A stretch of DNA of 64,000 nt from Maribellus maritimus (GCF_022267315.1 NZ_JAIKLE010000034.1:1-64000); one strand, 5' to 3'; positions 53,232 through 61,850 are shown, numbered from the stretch's first letter. Made by a program: numbers and translations. The notes: a model not told the origin generated them from the sequence alone.

Positions 53232-54232
53232 GTTATCAGCACTTTTATTAACTCGTTGTTTTTATCGATTGATTGCGTGGAGAGCCGAAAATGAAATTCA
53301 GACAAACCTCTGAAATTTGAGGCATCCCGAATGAGTATTCCGTATTTTTCAGCTAGTTGTTTTTTAATTTCGTCTGCATTTTCAGGAGCTTTCACCAGAA
53401 AAAATGAAGTTTTGGAAGGTACAACTTCAAACCCCTTTATCTTGGCAATTTCTATTTGAAACCGTTGAGATTCCGCTAATATTTCAGCTACATTAAATTT
53501 GTCGGTATATTCTTTCGAAAAACAATATAATCCGGCTTCCAAAGCCAGAGTATTGATTCGCCACGGCATTAATTTTTCTTTTAATTTTGATATCAACTGC
53601 GGAGTACAAACCAGATATCCCAAACGCAATCCGGGGATGGAAAATCGTTTGGTAAGCGATCGGACAACAACCAAATTCTGAAAATTTGCAGCTTCATTTT
53701 CCAACGAAATGTCTTTGTTTAGAAATTCAATATAAGCTTCATCTAAAACGAATAAAGTACCGGGGTTTCGCTGAATTTTTTCCTTTATAATTTCTTTATC
53801 AAAAATTTTCCCGTCCGGATTATTCGGATTACAAATCCATACGATATCAAACTGCTTTTCATCTTTTTCTGAAAAAAGTGAGTTACTGCAAAACTCAATA
53901 TTGTGGCTGTACATTTTGCAGGCATCTTCGTATTCAGAAAATGAAGGCGTGTAAATCAGCGACTTTTTATTTTGAAACAACGATGCCAGCAAATAAAAAG
54001 CTTCCACAGCGCCGTTGGTAATCAATACACTTCCGGGAACCAGATTCTTTTGTTGCTCGATTCGACGAGCCAGATTTTCAGCCAATGGTTCCGGGTAAGC
54101 ATCCAATTTGTTGATGCAGGATTTCAGATGTTCCTGCAAACCTGGATTGATTCCCTGCGGATTTACATTCGAACTAAAATTTATCCGAATAGTTTTGAAG
54201 TTATATGTATCGTCGCCGTGCCCGTGAATCAT
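53219..54232 (-). CDS. cobD: CobD-type L-threonine-phosphate decarboxylase
   Basis: A 337-residue fold-type I PLP enzyme of the HisC/CobD group. It starts with GHGDDTYNF, has NINFSSNVNPQG-like INFSSNVNPQGINPGL, WICNPNNPDGKIFD, LDEAYIEFL and the PLP lysine in VVRSLTKRFSIPGLRLGYL. Together with CbiB downstream it should supply (R)-1-amino-2-propanol phosphate. Other HisC-like enzymes look alike, but the operon place leaves little doubt. The name cobC is used for it in the aerobic-pathway convention. It overlaps cobQ by 4 bases. Confidence 0.9.
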   Translation of the reverse strand: MIHGHGDDTYNFKTIRINFSSNVNPQGINPGLQEHLKSCINKLDAYPEPLAENLARRIEQQKNLVPGSVLITNGAVEAFYLLASLFQNKKSLIYTPSFSEYEDACKMYSHNIEFCSNSLFSEKDEKQFDIVWICNPNNPDGKIFDKEIIKEKIQRNPGTLFVLDEAYIEFLNKDISLENEAANFQNLVVVRSLTKRFSIPGLRLGYLVCTPQLISKLKEKLMPWRINTLALEAGLYCFSKEYTDKFNVAEILAESQRFQIEIAKIKGFEVVPSKTSFFLVKAPENADEIKKQLAEKYGILIRDASNFRGLSEFHFRLSTQSIDKNNELIKVLITWSF

Positions 54233-55704
54233 TCCTGTAGCATTTTATACACCGCATCCATATCCATATTTTCGCGAACATGCGCAGCCAGTAAATCGTA
54301 TTGTTTTTGTTTAAATTCGTTGTAATCTTCGGTGGCGCGTTGTTCTTTTGCAAAAGGTGCCAGCAAATCATCTATCACCACCGGATTATCAAGAATGCCG
54401 TGCATGTAAGTTCCCCAACAATTTTCATTTGTGCAGCAACCTTCGTTTTTTCCTTCAGTCAAGCGGTTCAAAGGTTTTGCATTTTCGGCAAAAGTTGTTT
54501 TCCCCATGTGAATTTCGTAGCCCGAACACCGTGTTTCGTAATTTTTGAAATAGAACGAACTGCGAATGGTTTGCTTTTCCGCCTCTAAAATGGTTGTAGT
54601 TGGCAAAATATTGAGTCCTGGTACTGCTACCACATCGCCTTCCACGCCGTGCGGATCTTTAATGCGTTGTCCCATCATTTGGTAGCCGCCGCAAATTCCG
54701 ATAACCGTTTTTCCGGCGCGTGCTAATTTTGAAACTTCAGCAGCCACTCCGTTTCGCCGGAGTTCGATAATATCGGCAATGGTATTTTTTGAACCGGGCA
54801 AAATGATAATATCCGCCTTTTGAAGCTCCGCCTGATTGTTTGTGTAATACAAATGCACACGCTCATCGTGTTCCAGCCGGTTAAAATCAGTGAAGTTGGA
54901 AATCCGGCGCAGCAAAACCACCGCGACATTAATTTTATTGTCGTTGGCAAAAGTAGCTTTTCGTTCGAGCGACACCGAATCTTCTTCTTCAATTTGAATA
55001 TGATTAAATGCCGGGATAACACCCAGAACCGGAACACCGGTAATTTCTTTTATGATTTTCCGCCCTTCGTCAAACAAACTAATATCGCCACGAAATTTAT
55101 TGATTATGATGCCTTTTATCTGTTTCCGCTCTTCGGGCAAAAGCAATTGGATGGAGCCGTAAACACTGGCAAAAACACCACCGCGTTCAATGTCTGCCAC
55201 CAGAATTGTTGCGGCGTTAGTGGCAACCGCCACGCGCATATTGGCAATGTCATTTTCTTTCAGGTTTAACTCTGAAATACTTCCGGCCCCTTCCAATACC
55301 ATTGGATTATATTTTTTAGAGAGCCGCTGAAACGCTTTTATTGCTTCTGCAAAAAGTTGTTCTTTTATTTCGCCCCGGAAATAACTGCCGGCTGAATAGT
55401 TACCAAATACTTTCCCGTTAAGGATGACTTGAGCAGTTTTATCGGAGCTGGGTTTTAGCAACACCGGGTTCATATCGGTATGACAGTCAATTCCACAAGC
55501 TTCTGCCTGAACTGCCTGAGCACGACCAATTTCGCCGCCGTTGGCTGTCACAAAACTATTAAGCGACATGTTCTGCGATTTAAACGGCGCGGGAAAAAAT
55601 CCATCCTCCCTAAAAATACGGCAAAAAGCAGCAGCCAGCACACTTTTCCCCACATCGGATCCTGTGCCCACAAACATAATTGGGCGGTTTATTTTTCTAT
55701 TCAT
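54229..55704 (-). CDS. cobQ: CobQ/CbiP, cobyric acid synthase
   Basis: A 491-residue glutamine-dependent amidase that amidates side chains b, d, e and g. The P-loop is FVGTGSDVGKSVLAAAF, followed by PFKSQNMSLNSFVTANGGEI and VLEGAGSISELNL. The glutaminase half has VIGICGGYQMMGQ with the nucleophile cysteine and GTYMHGILDNP with the histidine. A nine-codon frame (MKKYSCFYE) lies directly before and ends in a TAG overlapping the start codon. The gene heads the late-step cluster cobQ-cobD-cbiB-cobT-cobS. Confidence 0.95.
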   Translation of the reverse strand: MNRKINRPIMFVGTGSDVGKSVLAAAFCRIFREDGFFPAPFKSQNMSLNSFVTANGGEIGRAQAVQAEACGIDCHTDMNPVLLKPSSDKTAQVILNGKVFGNYSAGSYFRGEIKEQLFAEAIKAFQRLSKKYNPMVLEGAGSISELNLKENDIANMRVAVATNAATILVADIERGGVFASVYGSIQLLLPEERKQIKGIIINKFRGDISLFDEGRKIIKEITGVPVLGVIPAFNHIQIEEEDSVSLERKATFANDNKINVAVVLLRRISNFTDFNRLEHDERVHLYYTNNQAELQKADIIILPGSKNTIADIIELRRNGVAAEVSKLARAGKTVIGICGGYQMMGQRIKDPHGVEGDVVAVPGLNILPTTTILEAEKQTIRSSFYFKNYETRCSGYEIHMGKTTFAENAKPLNRLTEGKNEGCCTNENCWGTYMHGILDNPVVIDDLLAPFAKEQRATEDYNEFKQKQYDLLAAHVRENMDMDAVYKMLQE

Positions 55705-55736
55705 AAAAACAACTGTATTTTTTCATTGCTTTTGTT

Positions 55737-55786
55737 TCTTTCTCGCAGATTTGCGCTGATTTTTTCGCGGATATATGCAGAAAAAC
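55737..55786 (-). repeat. Cobalamin-operon repeat, copy 9
   Basis: Copy (TTTCTCGCAGATTTGCGCTG, TTTTTTCGCGGATATATGCAG) between the amidase gene and cobQ. The box (55739-55746) is 34 bases before the cobQ start but only 12 bases before the ATG of a nine-codon frame that ends on the cobQ start. Confidence 0.75.
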
Positions 55787-55824
55787 AACATAAAAATATC
55801 TGCTAAATATATTTTTATCTCTTC

Positions 55825-56643
55825 TCATACATTACCTTTTTCATAAAACTGTCTCAACATTTCATTTCGTTTGAAATGGTTAAACCACGCCATTTTTGAT
55901 TGGTGAATTCGCGTAATTGTTTCGGAATCAAAATTGGCAATACAGTAGCCGCTACCTGTTTGGGTTTCTTCTGCCAGTACTTTCCCTTTTGGATCAAGAA
56001 TCATTGCCAGTCCGGGGAGAACAGATCCGCGCGAAGTTGTTCCGTTTTGGTTACAAACCATTGCATAACACGCATTGTCGTATGCCCGAGCGCACAAATA
56101 GCGTTTGAAGCGTTCGAGTTTTTCGTCTGCCGTTTCTTTGGGTGAGGCAAATCCCAAAGCCAGTAAATTTACACCTTGTTTGGCCTGCGCATAACTAATT
56201 TCGGGAAAATGCGTTTCAAAACACAGTTGCATTCCAATTGCTAATCCCCCAACCTTGAAGATCTGTATTTGATCTCCTGCTGTAAACACACTTTTTTCTG
56301 TCGGCCCAAGATGCGTTTTTCTATGTTTCCCCATTATTTCACCTCCTTCAAAAATGAAATGAGTTATGTAATATTTTTCGTTTTCCTCTTCAGGGAAGCC
56401 AACAGCAAAAGCGATTTGTGTGCTTTTTGAAAATTGTCGCAACTCGTCAAAAGCTTCAGTTTGGTATTTTAGCAACTCTTTAATTTCTTGTTTTGAAGTA
56501 ATATACCCAGACAAATTCAACTCGGGAAACAAGGCAAAACGAACCTGTTCTTTCTCCAAACAAGAAAGCATTTTCAACGTTTCCTGAAGGTTGGCGGAAA
56601 TATTGCCCGGTTCTGTGTTATGATATGCGGCTGCTATTTTCAT
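55825..56643 (-). CDS. Nitrilase-superfamily amidase in the B12 operon
   Basis: A 272-residue carbon-nitrogen hydrolase. The catalytic triad is visible: glutamate in LFPELNLSGYIT, lysine in GKHRKTHLGPTE and cysteine in MQLCFETHFPEIS. The family hydrolyses amides or nitriles, or makes amides. It is not a known step of cobalamin synthesis. Its position between the transporter genes btuD and cobQ, within one strand-continuous operon, suggests a task on corrinoids or on the aminopropanol/glutamine part; another example would be salvage by amide hydrolysis. None of this is shown. A repeat copy lies 15 bases upstream. Confidence 0.88.
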   Translation of the reverse strand: MKIAAAYHNTEPGNISANLQETLKMLSCLEKEQVRFALFPELNLSGYITSKQEIKELLKYQTEAFDELRQFSKSTQIAFAVGFPEEENEKYYITHFIFEGGEIMGKHRKTHLGPTEKSVFTAGDQIQIFKVGGLAIGMQLCFETHFPEISYAQAKQGVNLLALGFASPKETADEKLERFKRYLCARAYDNACYAMVCNQNGTTSRGSVLPGLAMILDPKGKVLAEETQTGSGYCIANFDSETITRIHQSKMAWFNHFKRNEMLRQFYEKGNV

Positions 56644-56656
56644 TTTATCTTATTTC

Positions 56657-56751
56657 GTTTTCTCGCATATTGACGCTGATTTTTTCACGGATTTGCACAG
56701 ATGATTCTGCGTAAATCTGCGATCTTACATCTGCTGTATCTGCGTGAAATA
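56657..56751 (-). repeat. Cobalamin-operon repeat, copy 10 (long)
   Basis: The longest copy (about 95 bases), starting TTTCTCGCATATTGACGCTG and running through further units ATTCTGCGTAAATCTGCGAT and TCTGCGTGAAATAT to the stop of btuD. The box (56659-56666) is 15 bases before the amidase start codon. Confidence 0.78.
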
Positions 56752-56752
56752 T

Positions 56753-57790
56753 TTATTTGTTATTAATTTTCAAATCCATACAATTCATCGTTTGTTTTAC
56801 TATCATTTCCACCGAGCTCTCAGATATTAATTGTTTTTCATTTTTATACAGATGAAAAGTGCTTTGCCCGTTTTTCCCGATCTCAATCCACCATTCCGGG
56901 TTCTCTCGCATTCCGGTGGTTTTTATGCCTCTTCGGGCAAAAGCACGGCGAAGCAATACATATTCAAAACCATGGCCTTTTATAGGTAATTCGTGAAAAT
57001 GTTCGTATTCCACCCGGAACAATCCGGTTTTTGTGTCGAATTCAATTCCTTTATTTTGAAACAGTCGTTGAAATGCATTTTGCAATAACAAATCTTCCGG
57101 GCTTCCGGTAATTAGCGGCCCGTTGTTGTGCAAAAGCCAGAGGCGGTCGGCCATTTGTAAAGCCAGGTCGAGGTCGTGTGTTGACAACAAAACCGACTTT
57201 CCCGATTCGGAGGAAATCCGTCGCAATAGCTGGATAATTTCAACGCGCGCGGGCAAATCCAAGAAAGCAGTAGGTTCATCCAGTAAAATAACAGGAGTGT
57301 CCTGTGCCAGAGCTTTGGCAATAAAAGCTTTTTGCCGTTCACCATCACTAATTGACGAAAGTAGCGCATCTTTTTTGTGCGCAATTCCGCATTGTTCAAT
57401 AGCGCGTTCTATAAATTGCAGATCCTTTTTATTCGTGCGCCCCAAAATTCCGGTATAAGGACTTCTTCCGTACGATACCAATTCTGAAACAGTTGCATTT
57501 GGAACCACAATGCGGTCGGTAAGGACAACACTCACCAGGCGGGAAATTTCTCTTTCAGTAAGGATGCCAATGGTTTTTCCGAGAATGCTGATTTGCCCAT
57601 CAAAAAAAGGTTGAAAACCACAAAGCGTGCGCATCAGCGTACTTTTACCTGCTCCGTTTGAGCCGAGCAGACAAACCAGTTCACCTTTGTTTATTTGGGC
57701 ATTCAGATTTGCTGCAACTATTTTTTGCTTCGAGCCGGAAGCATACCCAATGCTCAAATTGTTGATATTTATAAAATCGGCGCTGCCCAT
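56753..57790 (-). CDS. btuD: BtuD-type ABC ATPase
   Basis: A 345-residue ATPase of the FecE/BtuD importer class. Walker A is LLGSNGAGKSTLMRTLCG, the signature is ISDGERQKAFIAKAL (with SDGE in place of SGGQ, common in this branch), Walker B is VILLDEPTAFLDLPAR and the switch histidine is in LLSTHDLDLAL. About 90 extra residues after the ATPase domain (from about 255, with FEYVLLRRAFARRGIKTTG) form a C-terminal extension of unknown role. It pairs with btuC, whose stop overlaps its start region, and with btuF for corrinoid import. Confidence 0.93.
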   Translation of the reverse strand: MGSADFININNLSIGYASGSKQKIVAANLNAQINKGELVCLLGSNGAGKSTLMRTLCGFQPFFDGQISILGKTIGILTEREISRLVSVVLTDRIVVPNATVSELVSYGRSPYTGILGRTNKKDLQFIERAIEQCGIAHKKDALLSSISDGERQKAFIAKALAQDTPVILLDEPTAFLDLPARVEIIQLLRRISSESGKSVLLSTHDLDLALQMADRLWLLHNNGPLITGSPEDLLLQNAFQRLFQNKGIEFDTKTGLFRVEYEHFHELPIKGHGFEYVLLRRAFARRGIKTTGMRENPEWWIEIGKNGQSTFHLYKNEKQLISESSVEMIVKQTMNCMDLKINNK

Positions 57791-58890
57791 TATTCCATTA
57801 TTTTTTCTTTCCTACGTTTTAAAATGACCGAAATTACCACCGGCGCCCCAACAAATGCGGTTACCGAATTGATAGGCAATTCACTGTCAAGCCCCGGAAG
57901 CCGGGCAATGAGATTACACAACAAAGCGGTTGCGCCGCCAATAATACACGAGTTCAAAATCAATGTAAAATGATTGGAAGTGCGTGAAATCATTTTTGCT
58001 AAATGCGGAACAGCCATCCCTATAAAAACAATTGGTCCGCAAAATGCAGTAACCAAGGCCGTTAAAATTCCGGATGTAAAAATGATAAGAAAGCGGGCTT
58101 GTCGGATATTTAATCCAAGGTTACGCGCGTAGTGATCGCCCAACGCAAGCAAATTTAAAGGTTTACTTAACAGCAGACTCACCAGCGATAATGGGACCGT
58201 TACCGCCGCAAACAGTCCGCCGCGTTCCAGCGACAAGCGGCTAAAACTTCCTAACCCCCAAATCACATAATTATGAACATCTTCTTCGAGGCTGTAAAAT
58301 TTAAGAATTCCCACAACTGAATTGGAAAGGTAGCCAATCATAACTCCCATGATGAGTACGCTGAGCGTTCCGCCCACTTTCCGTGAAATAAACAGGATAA
58401 GCGCCAACACTGCCAGTGCCCCGCCCAGGGAAGCACCGGCCACCGCCAGGTCGCCCCACATACCTACACGGGCAAACGAAAAGCCAAACGCTTGTCCGGC
58501 TACCAGCAAAACAAATGCAACGCCCAGGCTTGCCCCCGAGGAAATTCCTAAAACAGAAGGGCCGGCCAATGGATTTCTAAAAAGTGTTTGCATGAGCAGC
58601 CCGGCAACTCCCAAAGCCATTCCGGCACTCACCGCTACCAATGTTTGCGGCAGACGTGTGCGAATTAATATATTTTGCCAAATGATATTTTCGGAACCTT
58701 TGCCGGAAACGATATGTATTACTTCTGAAAAAGGAATATTTACCGAACCCAGCGCCATATTCAACAGTATTAAAAAAAACAATACTGCGATGGATAATAG
58801 CAGCAGGACTTTGGTTGATATTTTTGCGTTTTGCTTTGGCATCCTGGTTATTTCATTAAAACATTTATTTATTAGCTCCCTATAAAACAA
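57790..58890 (-). CDS. btuC: BtuC-type corrinoid/iron ABC permease
   Basis: A 366-residue FecCD/BtuC permease with about ten membrane segments. Diagnostic blocks are RLPQTLVAVSAGMALGVAGL, QTLFRNPLAGPSVLGISSGA and GPIVFIGMAVPHLAKMISR. A start at Met-17 (MPKQNAKISTK, 58842) is possible and fits the usual length better; the longer start is kept here. Iron-siderophore permeases share this fold, so corrinoid specificity rests on the operon context. The gap upstream holds a triple-hairpin element instead of an operon repeat. Confidence 0.92.
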   Translation of the reverse strand: MFYRELINKCFNEITRMPKQNAKISTKVLLLLSIAVLFFLILLNMALGSVNIPFSEVIHIVSGKGSENIIWQNILIRTRLPQTLVAVSAGMALGVAGLLMQTLFRNPLAGPSVLGISSGASLGVAFVLLVAGQAFGFSFARVGMWGDLAVAGASLGGALAVLALILFISRKVGGTLSVLIMGVMIGYLSNSVVGILKFYSLEEDVHNYVIWGLGSFSRLSLERGGLFAAVTVPLSLVSLLLSKPLNLLALGDHYARNLGLNIRQARFLIIFTSGILTALVTAFCGPIVFIGMAVPHLAKMISRTSNHFTLILNSCIIGGATALLCNLIARLPGLDSELPINSVTAFVGAPVVISVILKRRKEKIME

Positions 58891-58896
58891 CTTATT

Positions 58897-58982
58897 GAAC
58901 CCACTTCGGGGTTCTGTATGCTTTCACCATTTTTTCCGCAGGTTATACCTACGGCTATTATTATTAAACCCCTATCCGGGGT
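58897..58982 (-). repeat. Triple-hairpin REP-like element
   Basis: Three short hairpins in series: GAACCC/GGGTTC (58897-58914), CCGCAGGT-TAT-ACCTACGG (58936-58954) and ACCCC/GGGGT (58968-58982). Number, order and spacing resemble the hairpin sets on each side of the transposase at 44.3-44.9 kb, so this looks like a non-autonomous relative. It fills the btuF-btuC gap. Confidence 0.65.
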
Positions 58983-59042
58983 ATAATTGTAGCATTTCAG
59001 ACTTATATCGTTACTTCTATTCAAGATATTCATTCTGCATTT

Positions 59043-60170
59043 CTACTTTAATAATTCATAAAACTCCGGTTCATAATCGGGCAAAAGTGTCGGATGAAGA
59101 AAATAGATGTAATCCGCAAGGATAACATCGGGTTTCATTGCATTTTGCTCGTAGTACGGTTTTTCCCGTATATTACAGGCAAAAATCCGGTTATTTTTAA
59201 AAGCTCTAAAATCGCCATAACGCGGGTCTTCTGCTACCATCGACTCTTTATTATAGCCGACCGGGTCGGGCAATAAAATTCGCCAGTAATCGCATTCGGC
59301 GGCAGTGGCATATACACTTTCAAAATCAAGCGGATAAGCTGCTTTTTTATCATCTTTAAAAATATATTCTGCGCCGGCATCTTTAAAATAATGAGCATAG
59401 AAACTGTCGCCACCCGGTACATACCAGGTTCCCGAACGCATTTTGCCCGAAAAAATAGTTGGCCGTTTTTTAACTTTTGCAGCCCGTGCTTTTAAAGATT
59501 CATATCGATTGGCAACTTCGTTAAAAATAGAATCAGCCTTTTCTTCCTGATTTGTAAAAGCCGCCATCATTTTTATCCATTCGGCCCGCCCCAGCGGTGT
59601 TTCTTCTTCGTACGCCGCCATCGGAACCAGGTTAAAACCCAAACTTTTCAAGGCATCATACCCTCCGGTTTTAAAAGGCGAAACGAAAATAACGTCGGGA
59701 TTCAGGCTGGCAATCAGTTCCGTATTAAAGTGCCCTTCCTTCCCTACACGTTTTACCAAACCTGCATCAATCCGTTTATTCATTCCTTCATGATAAAGAT
59801 GGCGGCTGCTATTGGTGGCAACAATATTTTCAATGTTATCGAGCGCAAAAAAGTAGGTAAGCTGCGTTGACGACAAACAGATAATTCGCTTGCAGGGAAC
59901 CGGAATTACTCCTTGTTGCGGCTCTTCCGTTTTTTCTGCGGGAACCAGTTTGAATGTTTCAAAATTTGTGCTGTCGCTGCCAATGCCGTATATTTTCAAT
60001 ATCTTGAAATTATCGCCATTTTGTATCTCAAAACTTTTGGCATATTTAAGAGATAAAGTTTTAAGTGTAACAGCGCTGTTTTTTTCAGATGTTTTTTTGC
60101 TACTATTAGAACATGAACTTCCCAATAATACGACACTTAAACAGAAATAATATACCAGTAATCTTTTCAT
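59043..60170 (-). CDS. btuF: BtuF-type corrinoid-binding lipoprotein
   Basis: A 375-residue substrate-binding lipoprotein: signal ending in the lipobox LLGSSC, then a linker, then a two-lobe helical-backbone fold with CKRIICLSSTQLTYFFAL, KEGHFNTELIASLNPDVIFV and EPFYELLK-like C-terminus. It is about 100 residues longer than E. coli BtuF because of an N-terminal segment (about 30-90). It should deliver corrinoids to BtuCD in the inner membrane. It starts 3 bases after the stop of the next upstream gene, so both are co-transcribed. Confidence 0.9.
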   Translation of the reverse strand: MKRLLVYYFCLSVVLLGSSCSNSSKKTSEKNSAVTLKTLSLKYAKSFEIQNGDNFKILKIYGIGSDSTNFETFKLVPAEKTEEPQQGVIPVPCKRIICLSSTQLTYFFALDNIENIVATNSSRHLYHEGMNKRIDAGLVKRVGKEGHFNTELIASLNPDVIFVSPFKTGGYDALKSLGFNLVPMAAYEEETPLGRAEWIKMMAAFTNQEEKADSIFNEVANRYESLKARAAKVKKRPTIFSGKMRSGTWYVPGGDSFYAHYFKDAGAEYIFKDDKKAAYPLDFESVYATAAECDYWRILLPDPVGYNKESMVAEDPRYGDFRAFKNNRIFACNIREKPYYEQNAMKPDVILADYIYFLHPTLLPDYEPEFYELLK

Positions 60171-60172
60171 TG

Positions 60173-60892
60173 TTATTCGTTTGTTGATTCATAAACCAAT
60201 GAGCTCACACATAAACCATTCTTATTGTATAAGAATTCTCGTTTCACATCGGGTTTTGCTCCCATAACATATTGGCGCAGATATGATTTTTCCGTCCCAT
60301 TGGGATTGTACCGATAAAAAGTTTTCACCAAGGCATCCCCATCTCCGGATAAACGCCATTTTTCATCCAGTTTTTCATTTGCATAAATACACTTGTAATT
60401 GTTTTCTGAAAGTAGTTTGTTTTTGCTATTGTATCTTTTCTTATTGATACAATCCCCCTTGTCAGAATAAACGGCAACAACACTCTTCGACAATACCGAA
60501 TCTTTGTAATAATCCGTTTGAATTACCTGCCCCTGCTCGTTATATCTATAAATACGCTTTTCTTCTGTATTTTTAGTAAAATCGTATTTAATGCAGTGTG
60601 TCCTTTCGTTTTCAGGAGAGTAAACATAAACGTAACGAACCAACATTAAAGTGTCTTTACTGTATTTAACCGTTTCAATTTTGTTTCCGTTTGCATCGTA
60701 GATATAATGAACAAAACTCACTAAATTGCGCTCCTCGTCAAACGATTGTTTTTCTATTTGTTGATTTTTAGTATTGTAAACATACTTTCTGACTCCGGTA
60801 AGCTTAAAGTTGTTCTTACTTTGGCAAATTCCACTTTCCCCCATAATTAGAAGAATACAAAAGGCAATGAATATAAATGTGTATTTTTTCAT
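60173..60892 (-). CDS. Exported repeat-containing protein of unknown function
   Basis: A 239-residue protein with a signal peptide (FIFIAFCILLIMGESGICQS). The mature part consists of about eight short beta-like repeats of the kind YDANGNKIETVKYS, YNEQGQVIQTDYYKD, YNSKNKLLSENNYK and YNPNGTEKSYLRQY, reminiscent of YD/RHS or MORN-like repeats in periplasmic proteins. I do not recognise a family with known function. It lies 3 bases before btuF and 6 bases after cbiK, so it is firmly part of this operon and may be a periplasmic partner in cobalt or corrinoid handling (inference). Confidence 0.7.
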   Translation of the reverse strand: MKKYTFIFIAFCILLIMGESGICQSKNNFKLTGVRKYVYNTKNQQIEKQSFDEERNLVSFVHYIYDANGNKIETVKYSKDTLMLVRYVYVYSPENERTHCIKYDFTKNTEEKRIYRYNEQGQVIQTDYYKDSVLSKSVVAVYSDKGDCINKKRYNSKNKLLSENNYKCIYANEKLDEKWRLSGDGDALVKTFYRYNPNGTEKSYLRQYVMGAKPDVKREFLYNKNGLCVSSLVYESTNE

Positions 60893-60897
60893 GTCAA

Positions 60898-61761
60898 TTA
60901 TAGCTTATTAAAAACCTCTTTTAAGTGTTTTATCCAGATGGCATTGATGGCATCAAATTCGGCCAATCCTTTTAAAACCGGGTTCACTGTAAACCCGGCA
61001 GCTTCGAGTTGCGATTTCCAACTGTCGGGTTCATCGCCGGCCATATCATTTTTGGCATGGTCGCCGGCCACCGACAAAAAAGGCTGTAGCCACACGGTTT
61101 TTGCGTTTTGCTTTTTTAATGCTGAAATTACTTCGTCCAGACTTGGGTAACCTTCCACTGTTCCGAGAAAAATCGAGGGCGATTGCTGCCATAAGTAATA
61201 CTGAAGCCCGGGATAGTAAATATTTGACTGGTGTGAAGTTCCGTGTCCCATCAACACTACAGCATCGGTAGATTTTCGTTCTTCCGGTAAAACAGAATGA
61301 AGTGCAGCACAGGTCTCTCCAATATCATTGTGATGGTAAAGCAGAGGTTTCCCCAGTACTATTTTTTGCGTATTCTTCGGAATATGGTTAAATGCATTTA
61401 CTGTTCTTTGCAGGTTTTCGAACTCTTCGCCAGGAATAACGTGTAAGGACTGAACCGCAATTTTTGTAAAACCATCGGCTCCCATTTTTGCAAGCGCTTC
61501 AGCCGGGGAATCAATCGCACGACCACGCTTTTTCAGAATATTACGAACGATATTTGACGTAAATGCCCAGCGGACTTCTACTCCGGGAAAGGTTTCTTTT
61601 GCCTGTTCCTCAATATGACCGAATGCCGACTGGGCACTGGCATAACTGGAACCAAACGATACCAGCAGAATGCCTGTCTTTTCTATTTGTTTATGCTCAT
61701 CCATTCCACTTGCTGTCAAGTTTATAAGAAAAATGGCTATGGCTATTATTTTGATTTTCAT
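60898..61761 (-). CDS. cbiK: Exported CbiK, sirohydrochlorin cobaltochelatase
   Basis: A 287-residue class II chelatase. After a signal peptide (KIIAIAIFLINLTASG) the CbiK fold begins with GILLVSFGSSYASAQSAFG. Metal-site histidines are seen in VQSLHVIPGEEF (H107) and VAGDHAKNDMAGD (H235), with MGHGTSH (H173) between. CbiK inserts cobalt into sirohydrochlorin, the first committed step of the anaerobic route. A signal peptide is known from the periplasmic CbiK of Desulfovibrio, which has been linked to metal or heme transport. It lies between a PepSY membrane protein and BtuF genes, so a periplasmic role is plausible; then cytoplasmic cobalt insertion would need another enzyme. Confidence 0.9.
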   Translation of the reverse strand: MKIKIIAIAIFLINLTASGMDEHKQIEKTGILLVSFGSSYASAQSAFGHIEEQAKETFPGVEVRWAFTSNIVRNILKKRGRAIDSPAEALAKMGADGFTKIAVQSLHVIPGEEFENLQRTVNAFNHIPKNTQKIVLGKPLLYHHNDIGETCAALHSVLPEERKSTDAVVLMGHGTSHQSNIYYPGLQYYLWQQSPSIFLGTVEGYPSLDEVISALKKQNAKTVWLQPFLSVAGDHAKNDMAGDEPDSWKSQLEAAGFTVNPVLKGLAEFDAINAIWIKHLKEVFNKL

Positions 61762-61773
61762 ATTTGTTTTATT

Positions 61774-61850
61774 TTTTTCTCACGGATTGACGCGGATTAC
61801 TTCGCAGATTGGCGCTGAAAGTATTTTCTGCGAAAATCAGCGTGAAATAT
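61774..61850 (-). repeat. Cobalamin-operon repeat, copy 11 (full length)
   Basis: Full-length copy from TTTCTCACGGATTGACGCGG to AAATCAGCGTGAAATA, with inverted ends, between the PepSY gene and cbiK. The box (61776-61783, one base changed) is 14 bases before the cbiK start. It overlaps the 3' end of the PepSY gene (stop at 61837). Confidence 0.8.
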
